Positions 44,753 through 53,027 of a stretch of 64,000 bases of DNA are shown one piece after another (the stretch's first letter is position 1; each line of letters begins with the position of its first letter). The DNA is from Pseudomonas lundensis (GTDB taxonomy: Bacteria > Pseudomonadota > Gammaproteobacteria > Pseudomonadales > Pseudomonadaceae). The notes beneath the pieces were generated by a model. The model worked only from the letters and a program-made list of their open reading frames with translations. It ran no database searches and had not been told where the DNA came from. The position numbers were made by a program, and so were the translations under genes. Location: NCBI RefSeq assembly GCF_001042985.1, contig NZ_JYKY01000005.1, positions 1-64,000 on the forward strand, read 5' to 3'.

Positions 44753-45280
44753 TTACAGGTAGTCGAGGGCGTATTGAGCCGATGCTGAAACGGTACCGGC
44801 CGTGGCAGCGCCGGTGCTGATGTAACGCGCAGCGAAGTCGTGGCTGGTGGCGGTTTCGTCTTTTTTCAGCACCAGGCCTTCAACCGACGTCATGCCGCTC
44901 AGGGTGATCGGCGTGCCACCGCTGGCATCCAGCAACTGGATTGCAACGTTTTGCGCCGTTCCCGTGTTGCCCAGGTTGCCGCCCGTGTTGACGTTGGCAC
45001 CCAGGAACGTGGTGCGAATGTTCAGGTCGCCCGTGGTGGGGGCGGTGCAACCCGTCACGGCGATGGTGAAAGGCGTTTCACCGGCGAACTTGCCTGCGGT
45101 GTCCAGATCACTGGATGCCACGGTGGGCAACACCACGATCGGGCTGCCAGCGTTACCGTTGACCGACACCTGGCACGTCTGGTCAGACACCTGGCCTTTG
45201 AAAGTGATGGTGTTTTGGCTGGCGGCGAACGAGATCGCCGGGAATGCCGTCATCGCGATGAGCAGAGCAGTACGCTTCAT
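44753..45280 (-). CDS. Major fimbrial subunit, cluster B (CupA1/CupD1-like)
   Basis: 175 residues from ATG 45280; the frame opens earlier, but the signal peptide MKRTALLIAMTAFPAISFA fixes the start. The mature protein begins SQNTITFKGQVSDQTCQV and has the second cysteine in VTGCTAP. It ends in AQYALDYL with the penultimate tyrosine. It is the first gene of the five-gene cluster B (pilin-chaperone-usher-adhesin-chaperone), the order of CupA and CupD. It is likely the main shaft subunit. Confidence 0.9.
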   Translation of the reverse strand: MKRTALLIAMTAFPAISFAASQNTITFKGQVSDQTCQVSVNGNAGSPIVVLPTVASSDLDTAGKFAGETPFTIAVTGCTAPTTGDLNIRTTFLGANVNTGGNLGNTGTAQNVAIQLLDASGGTPITLSGMTSVEGLVLKKDETATSHDFAARYISTGAATAGTVSASAQYALDYL

Positions 45281-45450
45281 AGTAATAATCCTGATAACTG
45301 GAGATGAGGCTCGAGCCCAACCCATTCTTCGTGGAGTCGGTCAGGAGCAGATTCAGCCAGTGCAGGTTATCGGGGGCAGGACCGGGCTTTAATCAGACGA
45401 TTCTTAAAAGGCCGTGGCGGGCGATTGAGGCGGGGGATTTGCCCCAGGCA
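45281..45450 (-). promoter_or_regulatory. Cluster B upstream region with an RcsB-box-like site
   Basis: 170 bases upstream of the pilin start. Read on the minus strand, TAAGAATCGTCTGA (plus coordinates 45393-45406) agrees with 12 of 14 positions of the RcsB-box consensus KMRGAWTMWYCTGS as I remember it from enteric bacteria. It lies about 113 bases before the start codon, a plausible activator position. No clear -35/-10 pair was assigned. Its relevance rests on the presence of an RcsB-like gene in the adjacent relay. Confidence 0.5.
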
Positions 45451-45484
45451 AAAAAAATGGCTGACCGTGCGGCAAGCCATTTTT
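45451..45484 (-). terminator. Terminator of the DUF3833-SDR-DUF6482-like operon
   Basis: Read on the minus strand, AAAATGGCT pairs with AGCCATTTT around a 12-base loop and is followed by a T-run of seven or eight. It lies about 125 bases after the stop codon of the last gene and also insulates the cluster B promoter. Confidence 0.8.
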
Positions 45485-45608
45485 CGGTACGGGTACACGG
45501 TCTTTATCAACAGGGGTTTGACGCGACGGTCACCTCTGAGGTCCAAGGGCAAGCGATCGCCCAAACCAGCGAAAAACGCTCATCCGCTCACGCGCGTCGA
45601 CTTCGTGT

Positions 45609-45914
45609 TCACAGCGGTGTGGAGAGCGAAAACGGAATGCGCAGTTCCCCGACAGGCCCAGTATCGCGGCCGCACATTTCGTCGTGCACGCAGTGCTGCA
45701 CCAGCACGCACGGAAATGCCGGCACGGTGTGCAGCACCTGCCGCAGGTGGGGGATTGAGCGCAGGTGCATCGGCTGGGCCGCCTCGTCAAGCAAGGTGAA
45801 CTGGCCGTGATCCAGGCGGATTCGTGCCAGATAAACACCACCTTCGAGTGACAGCAGCTCCAGCTCGCGTATTTCGCTGTTGGCCGCATGTTGGGTGAGG
45901 GTGTGCAGGTTCAT
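45609..45914 (-). CDS. Small conserved protein, DUF6482-like
   Basis: 101-residue soluble protein (MNLHTLTQHAANSEIRELELLSLEGGVYLARI). The segments LLSLEGGVYLA, HLRSIPHLRQVL and HCVHDEMCG recall a pseudomonad family I know as DUF6482, function unknown. It follows the SDR gene by 14 bases and is the third gene of a small operon. Confidence 0.7.
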   Translation of the reverse strand: MNLHTLTQHAANSEIRELELLSLEGGVYLARIRLDHGQFTLLDEAAQPMHLRSIPHLRQVLHTVPAFPCVLVQHCVHDEMCGRDTGPVGELRIPFSLSTPL

Positions 45915-45928
45915 GCTTCACTCCTTGC

Positions 45929-46639
45929 CTACCAGGGCAGGCGTTGTCCATCGTAAGCAAAGAAATGGCCGCTGTCGGCCGGAGTCAACTGGTCAATCAA
46001 GGTCAGTAATCGGGCCGCGGCAACGTCTGCGGGACGGGCGGTGTCGGCGACGCGGAAAGGATGCGACAGCCCCGAGATGACCGTGTCCGGGTGCAGGCTG
46101 AGCAAGCGGCTGTGCGGACGAGTGCGCGCCAGTTCGATGGAGGCAGTCTTGATCAGCATGTTCAGCGCGGCCTTGGAAGCACGGTAGGCGTACCAGCCGC
46201 CCAAACGGTTGTCGCCAATGCTCCCGACTTTTGCTGAGAGCATCGCCATCGCGCCGCGCGGTGCGAGCAGTGGTAGAAAGTCGCGCAACACGATGGCCGG
46301 CCCCAGCGTGTTGACTTGAAACACAGCCTGCAGCGCCTCGGGTTCGAGGGCGCTGATGCTTTTTTCCGGTTTGATCCCCTCGCGATGGAGCAGGCCGGCC
46401 GCGTGTACGATCAGGTGATACGGCGCTTCGGCTGCCAGTTCGGTGGCGGCGCTGGCAATCGTTTCGGGACGTTCAAGGTCCAGCTCGGGCACGGTATGGC
46501 GCCCTATCGCACGAACCCCGGCGCAGCGCGGATCTTGCCTCAGGTGTTCGCAAAACGCCGTGCCGAGGGCGCCGCTGGCGCCGATCACCAGCGCGCGATA
46601 GCCGTCGTCGAGGGAGGTCATGGTCACGACGTGGTTCAT
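45929..46639 (-). CDS. Short-chain dehydrogenase/reductase
   Basis: 236-residue Rossmann-fold enzyme. The nucleotide-binding motif is GASGALG (about 19-25), the NAG-like motif is VHAAGLLH, and the catalytic Tyr-Lys pair sits in WYAYRASKAAL (YxxxK). It resembles C-factor/CsgA-type SDRs. The ATG at 46639 overlaps the upstream lipoprotein stop by 4 bases. Substrate unknown. In several pseudomonads this SDR and a DUF3833 lipoprotein are neighbours of photolyase and MerR genes; those are not seen here. Confidence 0.88.
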   Translation of the reverse strand: MNHVVTMTSLDDGYRALVIGASGALGTAFCEHLRQDPRCAGVRAIGRHTVPELDLERPETIASAATELAAEAPYHLIVHAAGLLHREGIKPEKSISALEPEALQAVFQVNTLGPAIVLRDFLPLLAPRGAMAMLSAKVGSIGDNRLGGWYAYRASKAALNMLIKTASIELARTRPHSRLLSLHPDTVISGLSHPFRVADTARPADVAAARLLTLIDQLTPADSGHFFAYDGQRLPW

Positions 46640-47178
46640 TGGCTCACCCCGGCGCCCTGACGGCGGAAGAATATCGTCACCTGACCCACCTCAACCCCGA
46701 ACTTGGACATACGGGTGCGGTTGATTAACGTGTCTTCGTCCATCAAGTACATCCAGTCGTCCATGCTCATTTCGTAGGTCGAATCATCGACCGGCAGGTT
46801 CAGGCGGTACCGCCAGTGCAACGTGTTTCCGGCGATTTGGCCGTTGGCGATACCCACCACATCCTCGGCGCGGCCGCTCCAGCGTCCCTGGCCCTCGGGT
46901 GTGAGGGTCCAGACGCGGCGTTGGCGGGTGCCGTCGCTGTAGAGGAAGCGCTCGTCGAGAATCAGGTTGTTGCCCTCGCGACGGCTGACGATATTGACCT
47001 CGAAACGCTTGACCACCTCACCGCTGCGCTTTTGAAACATCCCCCAGGCTTTGACGGGCTGGCTGAAAAACTGCTCCAGATTCAACGCCGGTTGCTGATC
47101 CGCGTACCGGGCGACATCCACACCGGTACAACTAGTGATGCTGAGGGCCAGCGCCAGTAACAGCAGTAATCGTTTCAT
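46636..47178 (-). CDS. DUF3833 lipoprotein
   Basis: 180 residues from ATG 47178, preceded by AGAAAGG; the frame opens 14 codons earlier. The lipoprotein signal peptide ends in the lipobox ITSC (cysteine at 17), followed by TGVDVARYADQQP. The domain contains QPVKAWGMFQKRSGEVVKRF and YEMSMDDWMYLMDEDTLINR, which are the conserved parts of DUF3833. It is probably anchored to the periplasmic face of a membrane. It is the first gene of a three-gene operon. Molecular function unknown. Confidence 0.85.
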   Translation of the reverse strand: MKRLLLLLALALSITSCTGVDVARYADQQPALNLEQFFSQPVKAWGMFQKRSGEVVKRFEVNIVSRREGNNLILDERFLYSDGTRQRRVWTLTPEGQGRWSGRAEDVVGIANGQIAGNTLHWRYRLNLPVDDSTYEMSMDDWMYLMDEDTLINRTRMSKFGVEVGQVTIFFRRQGAGVSQ

Positions 47179-47303
47179 TGCCTTTCTCCCTGAAGCACGC
47201 GGCTCACGCGTACGAAGCATCGCGCCATCGGTGCGTTCGGTGGGCAGTCCCGGTAGAGGGTTCTGCGTCGGCCTTTTGGGTCAGTATCAACCCTCATCTA
47301 AAT

Positions 47304-47331
47304 ACTTGTACAATGTCAATCGACTTGTATA
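47304..47331 (-). promoter_or_regulatory. Putative LitR/MerR-type operator upstream of the DUF3833 operon
   Basis: Two repeats, ACTTGTACA (47304-47312) and ACTTGTATA (47323-47331), lie 19 bases apart, so read on the minus strand as TATACA-N13-TGTACA, with TTGACA between them as a possible -35. B12-dependent MerR/LitR regulators of light-induced genes in pseudomonads use TGTACA-type half sites with nearly this spacing (from memory). The site is about 125 bases before the lipoprotein start. Confidence 0.5.
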
Positions 47332-47340
47332 GGTTTTATT

Positions 47341-47665
47341 CAAGATAGGCTGAAAAAAATCAACTGACAATCCATCGGCAATCTTTTTATGCAGAGGCGA
47401 AAACCTCACCTTGCTGAGCACGAGGCTGCCTGCGGCTCACCAGTGCGGTGGGGGCATGTGCGATAGCTTTGGGCACGTTATTCAAGGGGACTTATCAGGC
47501 CAGGAAGCGGTTAGTGCTGATGGAGTAGCGATTGTGATGCGTAGGTGTTTTGAATGGGGGGTGCTGGATTGGCGGGTGTCACGTCGATTCGAGTTCGTAA
47601 CGAAGGAGGAACACGGGGGATGCACGGAGGGGGAGGTATGGAGAGAGACAAGGAGAAACCCCCAG
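47341..47665. other. Gene-free stretch beside tRNA-Met
   Basis: About 325 bases with no gene I can support. The plus strand turns purine-rich and G-rich from about 47540 to 47655 (runs of GGGGGG, GGGGGA, GGAGGGGGAGG). An open frame at 47411-47686 has no recognisable protein features and runs into the tRNA terminator, so I treat it as chance. It may be the remains of an inserted element at the tRNA locus. Confidence 0.4.
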
Positions 47666-47697
47666 ACACAAGAAAGCCCGCACTAGGCGGGCTTCTT
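47666..47697 (-). terminator. Terminator of the tRNA-Met transcript
   Basis: Minus strand: ACAAGAAGCCCGC pairs with GCGGGCTTTCTTGT around a 5-base loop, 43 bases after the tRNA 3' end. The T-rich 3' arm supports rho-independent termination. Confidence 0.85.
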
Positions 47698-47739
47698 GTA
47701 CTGTTTATAGACTCATGGAGACATCTGTAAACAAGCGTT

Positions 47740-47816
47740 TGGTGGCTACACAGGGACTTGAACCCCGGACCCCAGCATTATGAATGCTATGCTCTAACCA
47801 ACTGAGCTATGTAGCC
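47740..47816 (-). tRNA. tRNA-Met (anticodon CAT, elongator type)
   Basis: 77-base cloverleaf on the minus strand with encoded CCA. The acceptor stem GGCTACA pairs with TGTAGCC, the D-arm contains AGCTCAGTTGGTTAGAGC, and the anticodon loop TTCATAA gives CAT. The T-arm has GGTTCAAGTCC. The acceptor stem starts with a paired G, so it is an elongator rather than an initiator tRNA. Confidence 0.95.
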
Positions 47817-47988
47817 AATGGCGCGCATTATTCCTTCGAGCCGGGCATGTGTCAAGCAAATATCTTAAAAAATTCTTTGTTCAATCAACCGCTTAAGGAT
47901 TTACGGCGTTTGGATGGCAATACCCTGTTAAAAAATGGCACATTGACCGACCTGCAAGTGCGCATTCACCTGATGTACGGAAAGTCTC

Positions 47989-49206
47989 ATGGCCCTTAGC
48001 AACGCTCAAACAACAACAACGACTGCCTCACAAACGCCTCAAACCAGCCCGTTGGTGCTGCGCATTATCGGTGCAGTGGCGCTGGCGCATCTGATCAATG
48101 ACTTGATTCAAGCCGTTCTGCCTTCGATCTATCCGATGCTCAAGGCCAAATATGACCTGACCTTTACCCAGATCGGCCTGATTACCCTGACCTTCCAAAT
48201 GACCGCCTCGCTGTTACAGCCCTGGGTAGGTTATTACACCGATCGCCATCCCAACCCGTTGCTCTTGCCTGCGGGCATGGTGTGTACGCTGGTGGGGATT
48301 TTGATGTTGTCCCAGGTCGGCAGTTTTCCCTTGATCCTCCTGGCCGCCGCGCTGGTGGGCATCGGTTCGTCGACCTTCCACCCCGAGGCTTCACGGGTGG
48401 CGCGTCTGGCCTCAGGCGGGCGCTACGGTTTTGCACAGTCTACGTTTCAGGTGGGCGGTAATGCCGGTTCTGCGTTTGGTCCTTTGCTGGCAGCATCGAT
48501 CATCATTCCATTCGGGCAAGGCAATGTGGCCTGGTTTGGCCTCTTTGCGCTGTTCGCCGTTGGCTTGCTGTATGCGATCAGTCGTTGGTATCGCAGCCAC
48601 TTAAACCTGTTCAAGCTCAAAGCCGGGCAAAAGGCCACCCACGGGCTGTCTAAAAATCGGGTGTTGAGCGCGTTGGTCGTGCTTGGGCTGCTGGTGTTCT
48701 CCAAATATTTCTATATGGCGAGCCTGACCAGCTACTACACGTTCTTCCTGATCGAGAAGTTCGGCGTCTCCATCGCCAATTCGCAGATGTACTTGTTCCT
48801 GTTCCTCGGTGCGGTGGCGGCCGGTACGTTTTTTGGCGGTCCGATCGGCGACCGCATCGGGCGTAAAGCCGTGATCTGGTTCTCGATTCTGGGTGTAGCG
48901 CCGTTCACTTTGCTGCTGCCCTATGCGGACTTGTTCTGGACCAGCGTGTTGAGCGTCATCATCGGCTTTGTACTGGCCTCGGCGTTCTCGGCGATTGTGG
49001 TGTATGCGCAGGAATTGGTGCCAGGCAATGTGGGCATGATTGCCGGTATCTTCTTTGGCCTGATGTTTGGTTTTGGCGGGATCGGTGCGGCGCTGTTGGG
49101 CCATCTGGCGGATATTCACGGTATCGAATACGTGTACACCTTGTGCTCATACCTGCCGCTGCTGGGTGTGCTGGCGATTTTCCTGCCGCGGACCAAAAAG
49201 GTCTGA
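47989..49206 (+). CDS. fsr: Fsr-type MFS exporter (fosmidomycin resistance protein family)
   Basis: 405-residue major facilitator with about 12 membrane segments. After a Thr/Gln-rich N-terminus, LAHLINDLIQAVLPSIYP and GYYTDRHPNP match the Fsr branch of MFS exporters. Further conserved parts are FHPEASRVARLASGGRYG and GGPIGDRIGRKAVIW (the MFS motif A in the second half). Family members export fosmidomycin and probably other compounds. It stands alone between the tRNA-Met gene and a convergent FUSC-like gene. Confidence 0.88.
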   Translation: MALSNAQTTTTTASQTPQTSPLVLRIIGAVALAHLINDLIQAVLPSIYPMLKAKYDLTFTQIGLITLTFQMTASLLQPWVGYYTDRHPNPLLLPAGMVCTLVGILMLSQVGSFPLILLAAALVGIGSSTFHPEASRVARLASGGRYGFAQSTFQVGGNAGSAFGPLLAASIIIPFGQGNVAWFGLFALFAVGLLYAISRWYRSHLNLFKLKAGQKATHGLSKNRVLSALVVLGLLVFSKYFYMASLTSYYTFFLIEKFGVSIANSQMYLFLFLGAVAAGTFFGGPIGDRIGRKAVIWFSILGVAPFTLLLPYADLFWTSVLSVIIGFVLASAFSAIVVYAQELVPGNVGMIAGIFFGLMFGFGGIGAALLGHLADIHGIEYVYTLCSYLPLLGVLAIFLPRTKKV

Positions 49207-49232
49207 TCCGCGCAGGTAATCAGCCTCAGCGC

Positions 49233-50291
49233 TTAAACAGTGGGTTTGTCGTTTTGGGTGGTGAAGCCAAACGTCAGCAGGGCACTTTCAACCGTGCTCA
49301 TGTGTTGTAGGCACAGTTGCCACGGCGCGGACACCGCATCGGCCACTTCATTGGGCGCCACGGGAAGCAATACCGGGCGCTGGTTGTCGCTGGCGATGGC
49401 CGCGCAGCCTGACGCCACACTGGCCAACCGTTCGTGCAATGACGCTGGAGGCGGGCCTTGTTCCTTGCGCAAGGCATCGGCAAAGGCCTCGGCGAACAGT
49501 AGCGAGCTGGCGTACAGGCGCACGGCATGGCGTTCGTAGCGGCTGGCAATGTCTTTGACTTCCCGTGATACAAAGCGCCCGCGTAACGTCCAGCGCGCCG
49601 TATTACGGGCGCTGCTGATGCCGGTTTCCAGTGCAATCAGGCTGTCATGGGCGGCCGAGAAGATCAGCACGGCATTTTTGGCTTTGTTGGCGTCGTTCTC
49701 TTCCAGTGATTGCAGGCTTTTACCGAAACCTTTCGCCAGCTTTTCCAGCAAGTCCTTTGCCGAGCTGTCGATGATCCCGATGGGGTTCGGGGTCAGCAGG
49801 ATCTGACTGAACACCAGCCCGACACCCGCGCCCACTAGCACGTCCATCATGCGCACAACACCGGCGCTTTCTGGCCCCACAGCCAGCATCAGCACGGCCG
49901 AGACGCCCGCTTGAATCGGTACGACAGCGCCCAGGCCATACAGCGCTGCAATGGCGATGGCGGAAAACGTGGCAAATCCGATCCGCAGCAGGGGATAGCC
50001 GTCAGGCAGCCAAAGCGCGGCTTCCCCCACGATGATCCCGGTGGCCACCCCGACCATCAGTCCTACTGCCTGTTTGCCATGGCTGGGCAGGCCGGGCGCC
50101 AGGCACACGACAGCGCTGATGGCTGCAAACACCGGGTGTTCATGCCCCAGGAAATGCACCGCCAGAATCCACGCCAGCGCGGCGGCAATGGCTGAGGCCA
50201 GCGCATCACGCCAGCCGGAGGCCCAGCGGGTTTTGATTTTTTCGACCAGCGAATCGATAGAGCGAGTCAGGAAATTGGGGCGGGCGATCAT
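49233..50291 (-). CDS. FUSC-family membrane protein (putative aromatic acid exporter)
   Basis: 352-residue protein. An N-terminal half of six or so membrane segments (WRDALASAIAAALAWILAVHFLG, then FAAISAVVCLAPGLPSHGKQ) is followed by a cytoplasmic helical half. This is the layout of FUSC/ArAE-type proteins such as AaeB relatives. No membrane fusion partner gene is next to it. The function as an exporter is inferred from the family only. Confidence 0.75.
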   Translation of the reverse strand: MIARPNFLTRSIDSLVEKIKTRWASGWRDALASAIAAALAWILAVHFLGHEHPVFAAISAVVCLAPGLPSHGKQAVGLMVGVATGIIVGEAALWLPDGYPLLRIGFATFSAIAIAALYGLGAVVPIQAGVSAVLMLAVGPESAGVVRMMDVLVGAGVGLVFSQILLTPNPIGIIDSSAKDLLEKLAKGFGKSLQSLEENDANKAKNAVLIFSAAHDSLIALETGISSARNTARWTLRGRFVSREVKDIASRYERHAVRLYASSLLFAEAFADALRKEQGPPPASLHERLASVASGCAAIASDNQRPVLLPVAPNEVADAVSAPWQLCLQHMSTVESALLTFGFTTQNDKPTV

Positions 50292-50383
50292 TCAGGCTCC
50301 TGAAGTTGAACAATGGTGGTGATAACCATAGACCTTCGCGCGCCGATAGCGTGCGCCAAGGTGCCGGTGTCCAACTCAGAGCC

Positions 50384-50411
50384 AAAAAAAACCGCGCCTG
50401 AGCGCGGTTTT
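50384..50411 (-). terminator. Rho-independent terminator after ychF
   Basis: Minus strand: AAAACCGCGCTCAGGCGCGGTTTTTTTT, a stem of about 9-10 bp with a short loop and a strong T-run, 14 bases after the ychF stop codon. Confidence 0.93.
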
Positions 50412-50424
50412 GTACGTGTGGTGT

Positions 50425-51525
50425 TTACACGTTGAAGCGGAAGTGCAGAACGTCACCGTCTTTAACGATGTAGTCCTTGCCTTCCAGACGCCATTTGCCA
50501 GCGGTTTTGGCACCGGCTTCACCCTTGTACTGGATGAAATCGTCGTAGGCGATGACTTCGGCGCGGATAAAGCCTTTTTCGAAGTCGGTGTGAATCACGG
50601 CGGCGGCTTGCGGGGCCGTTGCGCCTACTTTTACAGTCCAGGCGCGTACTTCTTTAACACCTGCCGTGAAGTAGGTTTGCAGGTTCAGCATCTGATAACC
50701 GGCACGGATAACCCGGTTCAAGCCCGGCTCTTCGAGGCCCAGCGCTTCCAGGAACATGTCCTTTTCTTCGCCTTCTTCCAGTTCTGCGATTTCCGCTTCG
50801 ATCTTGTTGCAGACCGGAACGACCAGTGCACCTTCTTCTTCGGCAATGGCCATGACCACGTCGAGGAACGGGTTGTTCTCGAAACCGTCTTCAGCGACGT
50901 TGGCGATGTACATAACCGGCTTGGTGGTCAGCAGGTGGAAGCCACGGATGATAGCTTTTTCGTCTGCCGACATGTTCTTGATCAGGCTGCGGGCTGGTTT
51001 GCCTTCGGTGAAGTGGGCGATCAACTGCTCCAGCAGAGCCTTTTGAGCCACGGCTTCTTTGTCGCCGCCTTTGGCGTTGCGCGCCACTTTCTGCAACTGC
51101 TTTTCGCAGCTGTCGAGGTCAGCGAAGATCAGTTCAAGGTCGATGATTTCGATGTCGCGTTTCGGGTCAACGCTGTTGGAAACGTGAATCACGTTTTCGT
51201 CTTCAAAGCAGCGGACTACGTGAGCGATGGCATCGGTCTCACGGATGTTGGCCAGGAACTTGTTACCCAGGCCTTCACCTTTGGAGGCGCCAGCTACCAG
51301 GCCCGCGATATCGACGAACTCCATGGTGGTCGGCAGCACCCGCTCCGGGTTCACAATGGCAGCCAGCGCGTCCAGACGCGGATCGGGCATCGGCACGATA
51401 CCGGTATTCGGTTCGATCGTGCAGAAGGGGAAGTTCTCAGCCGCAATACCGGATTTGGTCAGGGCGTTGAACAGGGTGGACTTACCGACGTTAGGCAGGC
51501 CGACGATGCCGCAATTGAATCCCAT
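50425..51525 (-). CDS. ychF: YchF, redox-responsive ATPase (Obg-family)
   Basis: 366 residues from ATG 51525 (the frame opens 22 codons earlier). The P-loop is [12 protein letters not shown], and the G4 position reads NVAE, the NxxE that makes YchF prefer ATP over GTP. A TGS domain is at the C-terminus ([21 protein letters not shown]). It binds ribosomes and takes part in stress responses. It follows pth by 23 bases and is the last gene before the terminator. Confidence 0.95.
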   Translation of the reverse strand: MGFNCGIVGLPNVGKSTLFNALTKSGIAAENFPFCTIEPNTGIVPMPDPRLDALAAIVNPERVLPTTMEFVDIAGLVAGASKGEGLGNKFLANIRETDAIAHVVRCFEDENVIHVSNSVDPKRDIEIIDLELIFADLDSCEKQLQKVARNAKGGDKEAVAQKALLEQLIAHFTEGKPARSLIKNMSADEKAIIRGFHLLTTKPVMYIANVAEDGFENNPFLDVVMAIAEEEGALVVPVCNKIEAEIAELEEGEEKDMFLEALGLEEPGLNRVIRAGYQMLNLQTYFTAGVKEVRAWTVKVGATAPQAAAVIHTDFEKGFIRAEVIAYDDFIQYKGEAGAKTAGKWRLEGKDYIVKDGDVLHFRFNV

Positions 51526-51548
51526 GGTGTTTTCCCCGAGGAGTAGAG

Positions 51549-52133
51549 TCAGGCCTTCTGGCTGTGCAGGTTTTTCATCGCACGGTTCCATTCCCCGGCG
51601 AGGATATCCGGCAGCACGCCGAGGGCAAAATCGATGCTGGCATCCAGTTTTTCCTGTTCGGCGCGCGGCGCGCGACCCAGGACAAAATTGGAGACCATGC
51701 TGGCGACGCCTGGGTGGCCAATGCCGAGCCGCAGACGGTAGAAATTATTGTTGTTCCCCAGTTGCGCGATGATGTCACGCAGCCCGTTGTGACCTCCGTG
51801 GCCGCCGCCCAGTTTGAGCTTGGCAACACCTGGCGGGAGATCGAGTTCGTCGTGGGCCACCAATATGGATTCCGGCGCAATCCGGTAGAAACCGGCAAGC
51901 GCCGCAACGGCCTGGCCGCTTCGGTTCATATAGGTGGTGGGAATCAACAGACGAACATCCTGACCTTGATGGCTGAATCGACCGGTCAGGCCAAAATACT
52001 TTCGGTCTGCAACGAGGTTAACCCCGTGCGCGGACGCGAGACGCTCAACAAAAAGGGCCCCTGCGTTATGCCGGGTCTGTTCGTATTCGGTGCCTGGATT
52101 TCCCAGGCCAACGATCAGTTTTATGGCGGTCAC
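51549..52133 (-). CDS. pth: Peptidyl-tRNA hydrolase
   Basis: 194-residue cytoplasmic enzyme. The signature [17 protein letters not shown] contains the catalytic histidine, and HDELDLPPG and [12 protein letters not shown] provide the other active-site residues. It frees tRNAs from prematurely released peptides. It lies between rplY and ychF, the common order in gammaproteobacteria. The ATG is at 52133. Confidence 0.96.
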   Translation of the reverse strand: MTAIKLIVGLGNPGTEYEQTRHNAGALFVERLASAHGVNLVADRKYFGLTGRFSHQGQDVRLLIPTTYMNRSGQAVAALAGFYRIAPESILVAHDELDLPPGVAKLKLGGGHGGHNGLRDIIAQLGNNNNFYRLRLGIGHPGVASMVSNFVLGRAPRAEQEKLDASIDFALGVLPDILAGEWNRAMKNLHSQKA

Positions 52134-52284
52134 GACAAGGGCCCTTCTATGGAGTTGTGGATAACATCGCCGCTGACAGCAGCGGCGAAAACGGACAAAA
52201 AAGCGGGTTTACATGAGTAAACTTCGCGATCTTGTCCGCTTTACTCGCTGCGTGTTAGCTCGCGATGTTCCTCAAAACTCCAGA

Positions 52285-52304
52285 CAGAGTAATGAATTAC
52301 TCTG
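52285..52304 (-). other. Perfect hairpin across the rplY stop codon
   Basis: CAGAGTAA-TGAA-TTACTCTG: an 8-bp perfect stem with a 4-base loop that includes the rplY stop codon. There is no T-run. It could stabilise the mRNA or reduce read-through into pth. Confidence 0.4.
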
Positions 52305-52887
52305 CTTCAGCTTCTGGTGCAACACGTGGAGCGTGAACGTTGGCTACTGCCAGGTCGTTACCGTGTGCCAGTGCTACGAACTCAACGCCTTTAGGAGCGG
52401 TGATGTCCGACAGGTGAATGATCGAGCCGACTTCGGCGTTAGCCAGGTCAACTTCGATGAATTCAGGCAGGTCTTTTGGCAGGCAGGAAACTTCGATTTC
52501 AGCAACAACGTGCGAGATCTCGCCGCCTTTCTTGATCGGAGCAGCTTCACCAACGAAGTGAACTGGAACGATTGCAGTCAGCTTCTGACCGGCAACAACG
52601 CGTACGAAGTCAGCGTGCATCACGTGGCCTTTGGCCGGGTGACGCTGCAGCGCTTTGATGATTACGTTTTGCTTGGTGCCGCCAACAGTCAGTTCGATAA
52701 CGTGGCTGTAAGCCGCTTCGTTTTCGAGCAGTTTGGCAACTTCTTTAGCCAGCAGGCTGATGGATTCAGGGGCTTTTTCGCCACCGTAAACGACAGCTGG
52801 AACCAGGCTTGCGAGACGACGCAGGCGGCGGCTCGCACCTTTCCCCAGGTCGGAACGCACTTCAGCATTCAGAGTAAATTCGTTCAT
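52297..52887 (-). CDS. rplY: 50S ribosomal protein L25 (long CTC form)
   Basis: 196 residues from ATG 52887 ([24 protein letters not shown]). The N-terminal L25 domain binds 5S rRNA ([12 protein letters not shown]), and the C-terminal TL5/CTC extension follows ([29 protein letters not shown]). A GGAG ribosome site is present. The gene lies between prs and pth, as in other pseudomonads, but a terminator after prs means it probably has its own promoter. The last 8 codons form a hairpin. Confidence 0.95.
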   Translation of the reverse strand: MNEFTLNAEVRSDLGKGASRRLRRLASLVPAVVYGGEKAPESISLLAKEVAKLLENEAAYSHVIELTVGGTKQNVIIKALQRHPAKGHVMHADFVRVVAGQKLTAIVPVHFVGEAAPIKKGGEISHVVAEIEVSCLPKDLPEFIEVDLANAEVGSIIHLSDITAPKGVEFVALAHGNDLAVANVHAPRVAPEAEAE

Positions 52888-52952
52888 GTTGTATCTCCAA
52901 AATAACCACATCCGGCCTAGCGTTTGCGACCAGCGCTATGGACGGTATGGGC

Positions 52953-52989
52953 AAAAAAGCCCCACCCCAACAGGCTGTTGGGGCGGGGC
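52953..52989 (-). terminator. Rho-independent terminator after prs
   Basis: Minus strand: GCCCCGCCCCAACAG pairs with CTGTTGGGGTGGGGC, one mismatch in 15 pairs, followed by six T. It ends the transcript that includes prs, about 40 bases after its stop codon. Confidence 0.93.
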
Positions 52990-53027
52990 GCTTTTCGTCA
53001 ACGAGGCATTCGAGAAGGGCTGGGCCC

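Noticed and set aside
47411..47686. Open frame of 91 codons next to tRNA-Met
   Set aside because: No ribosome site or protein features, and it runs into the tRNA terminator hairpin.
52156..52164. Perfect DnaA box between rplY and pth
   Set aside because: Only a lone 9-mer, expected at about this frequency by chance; no cluster of sites or replication gene beside it.
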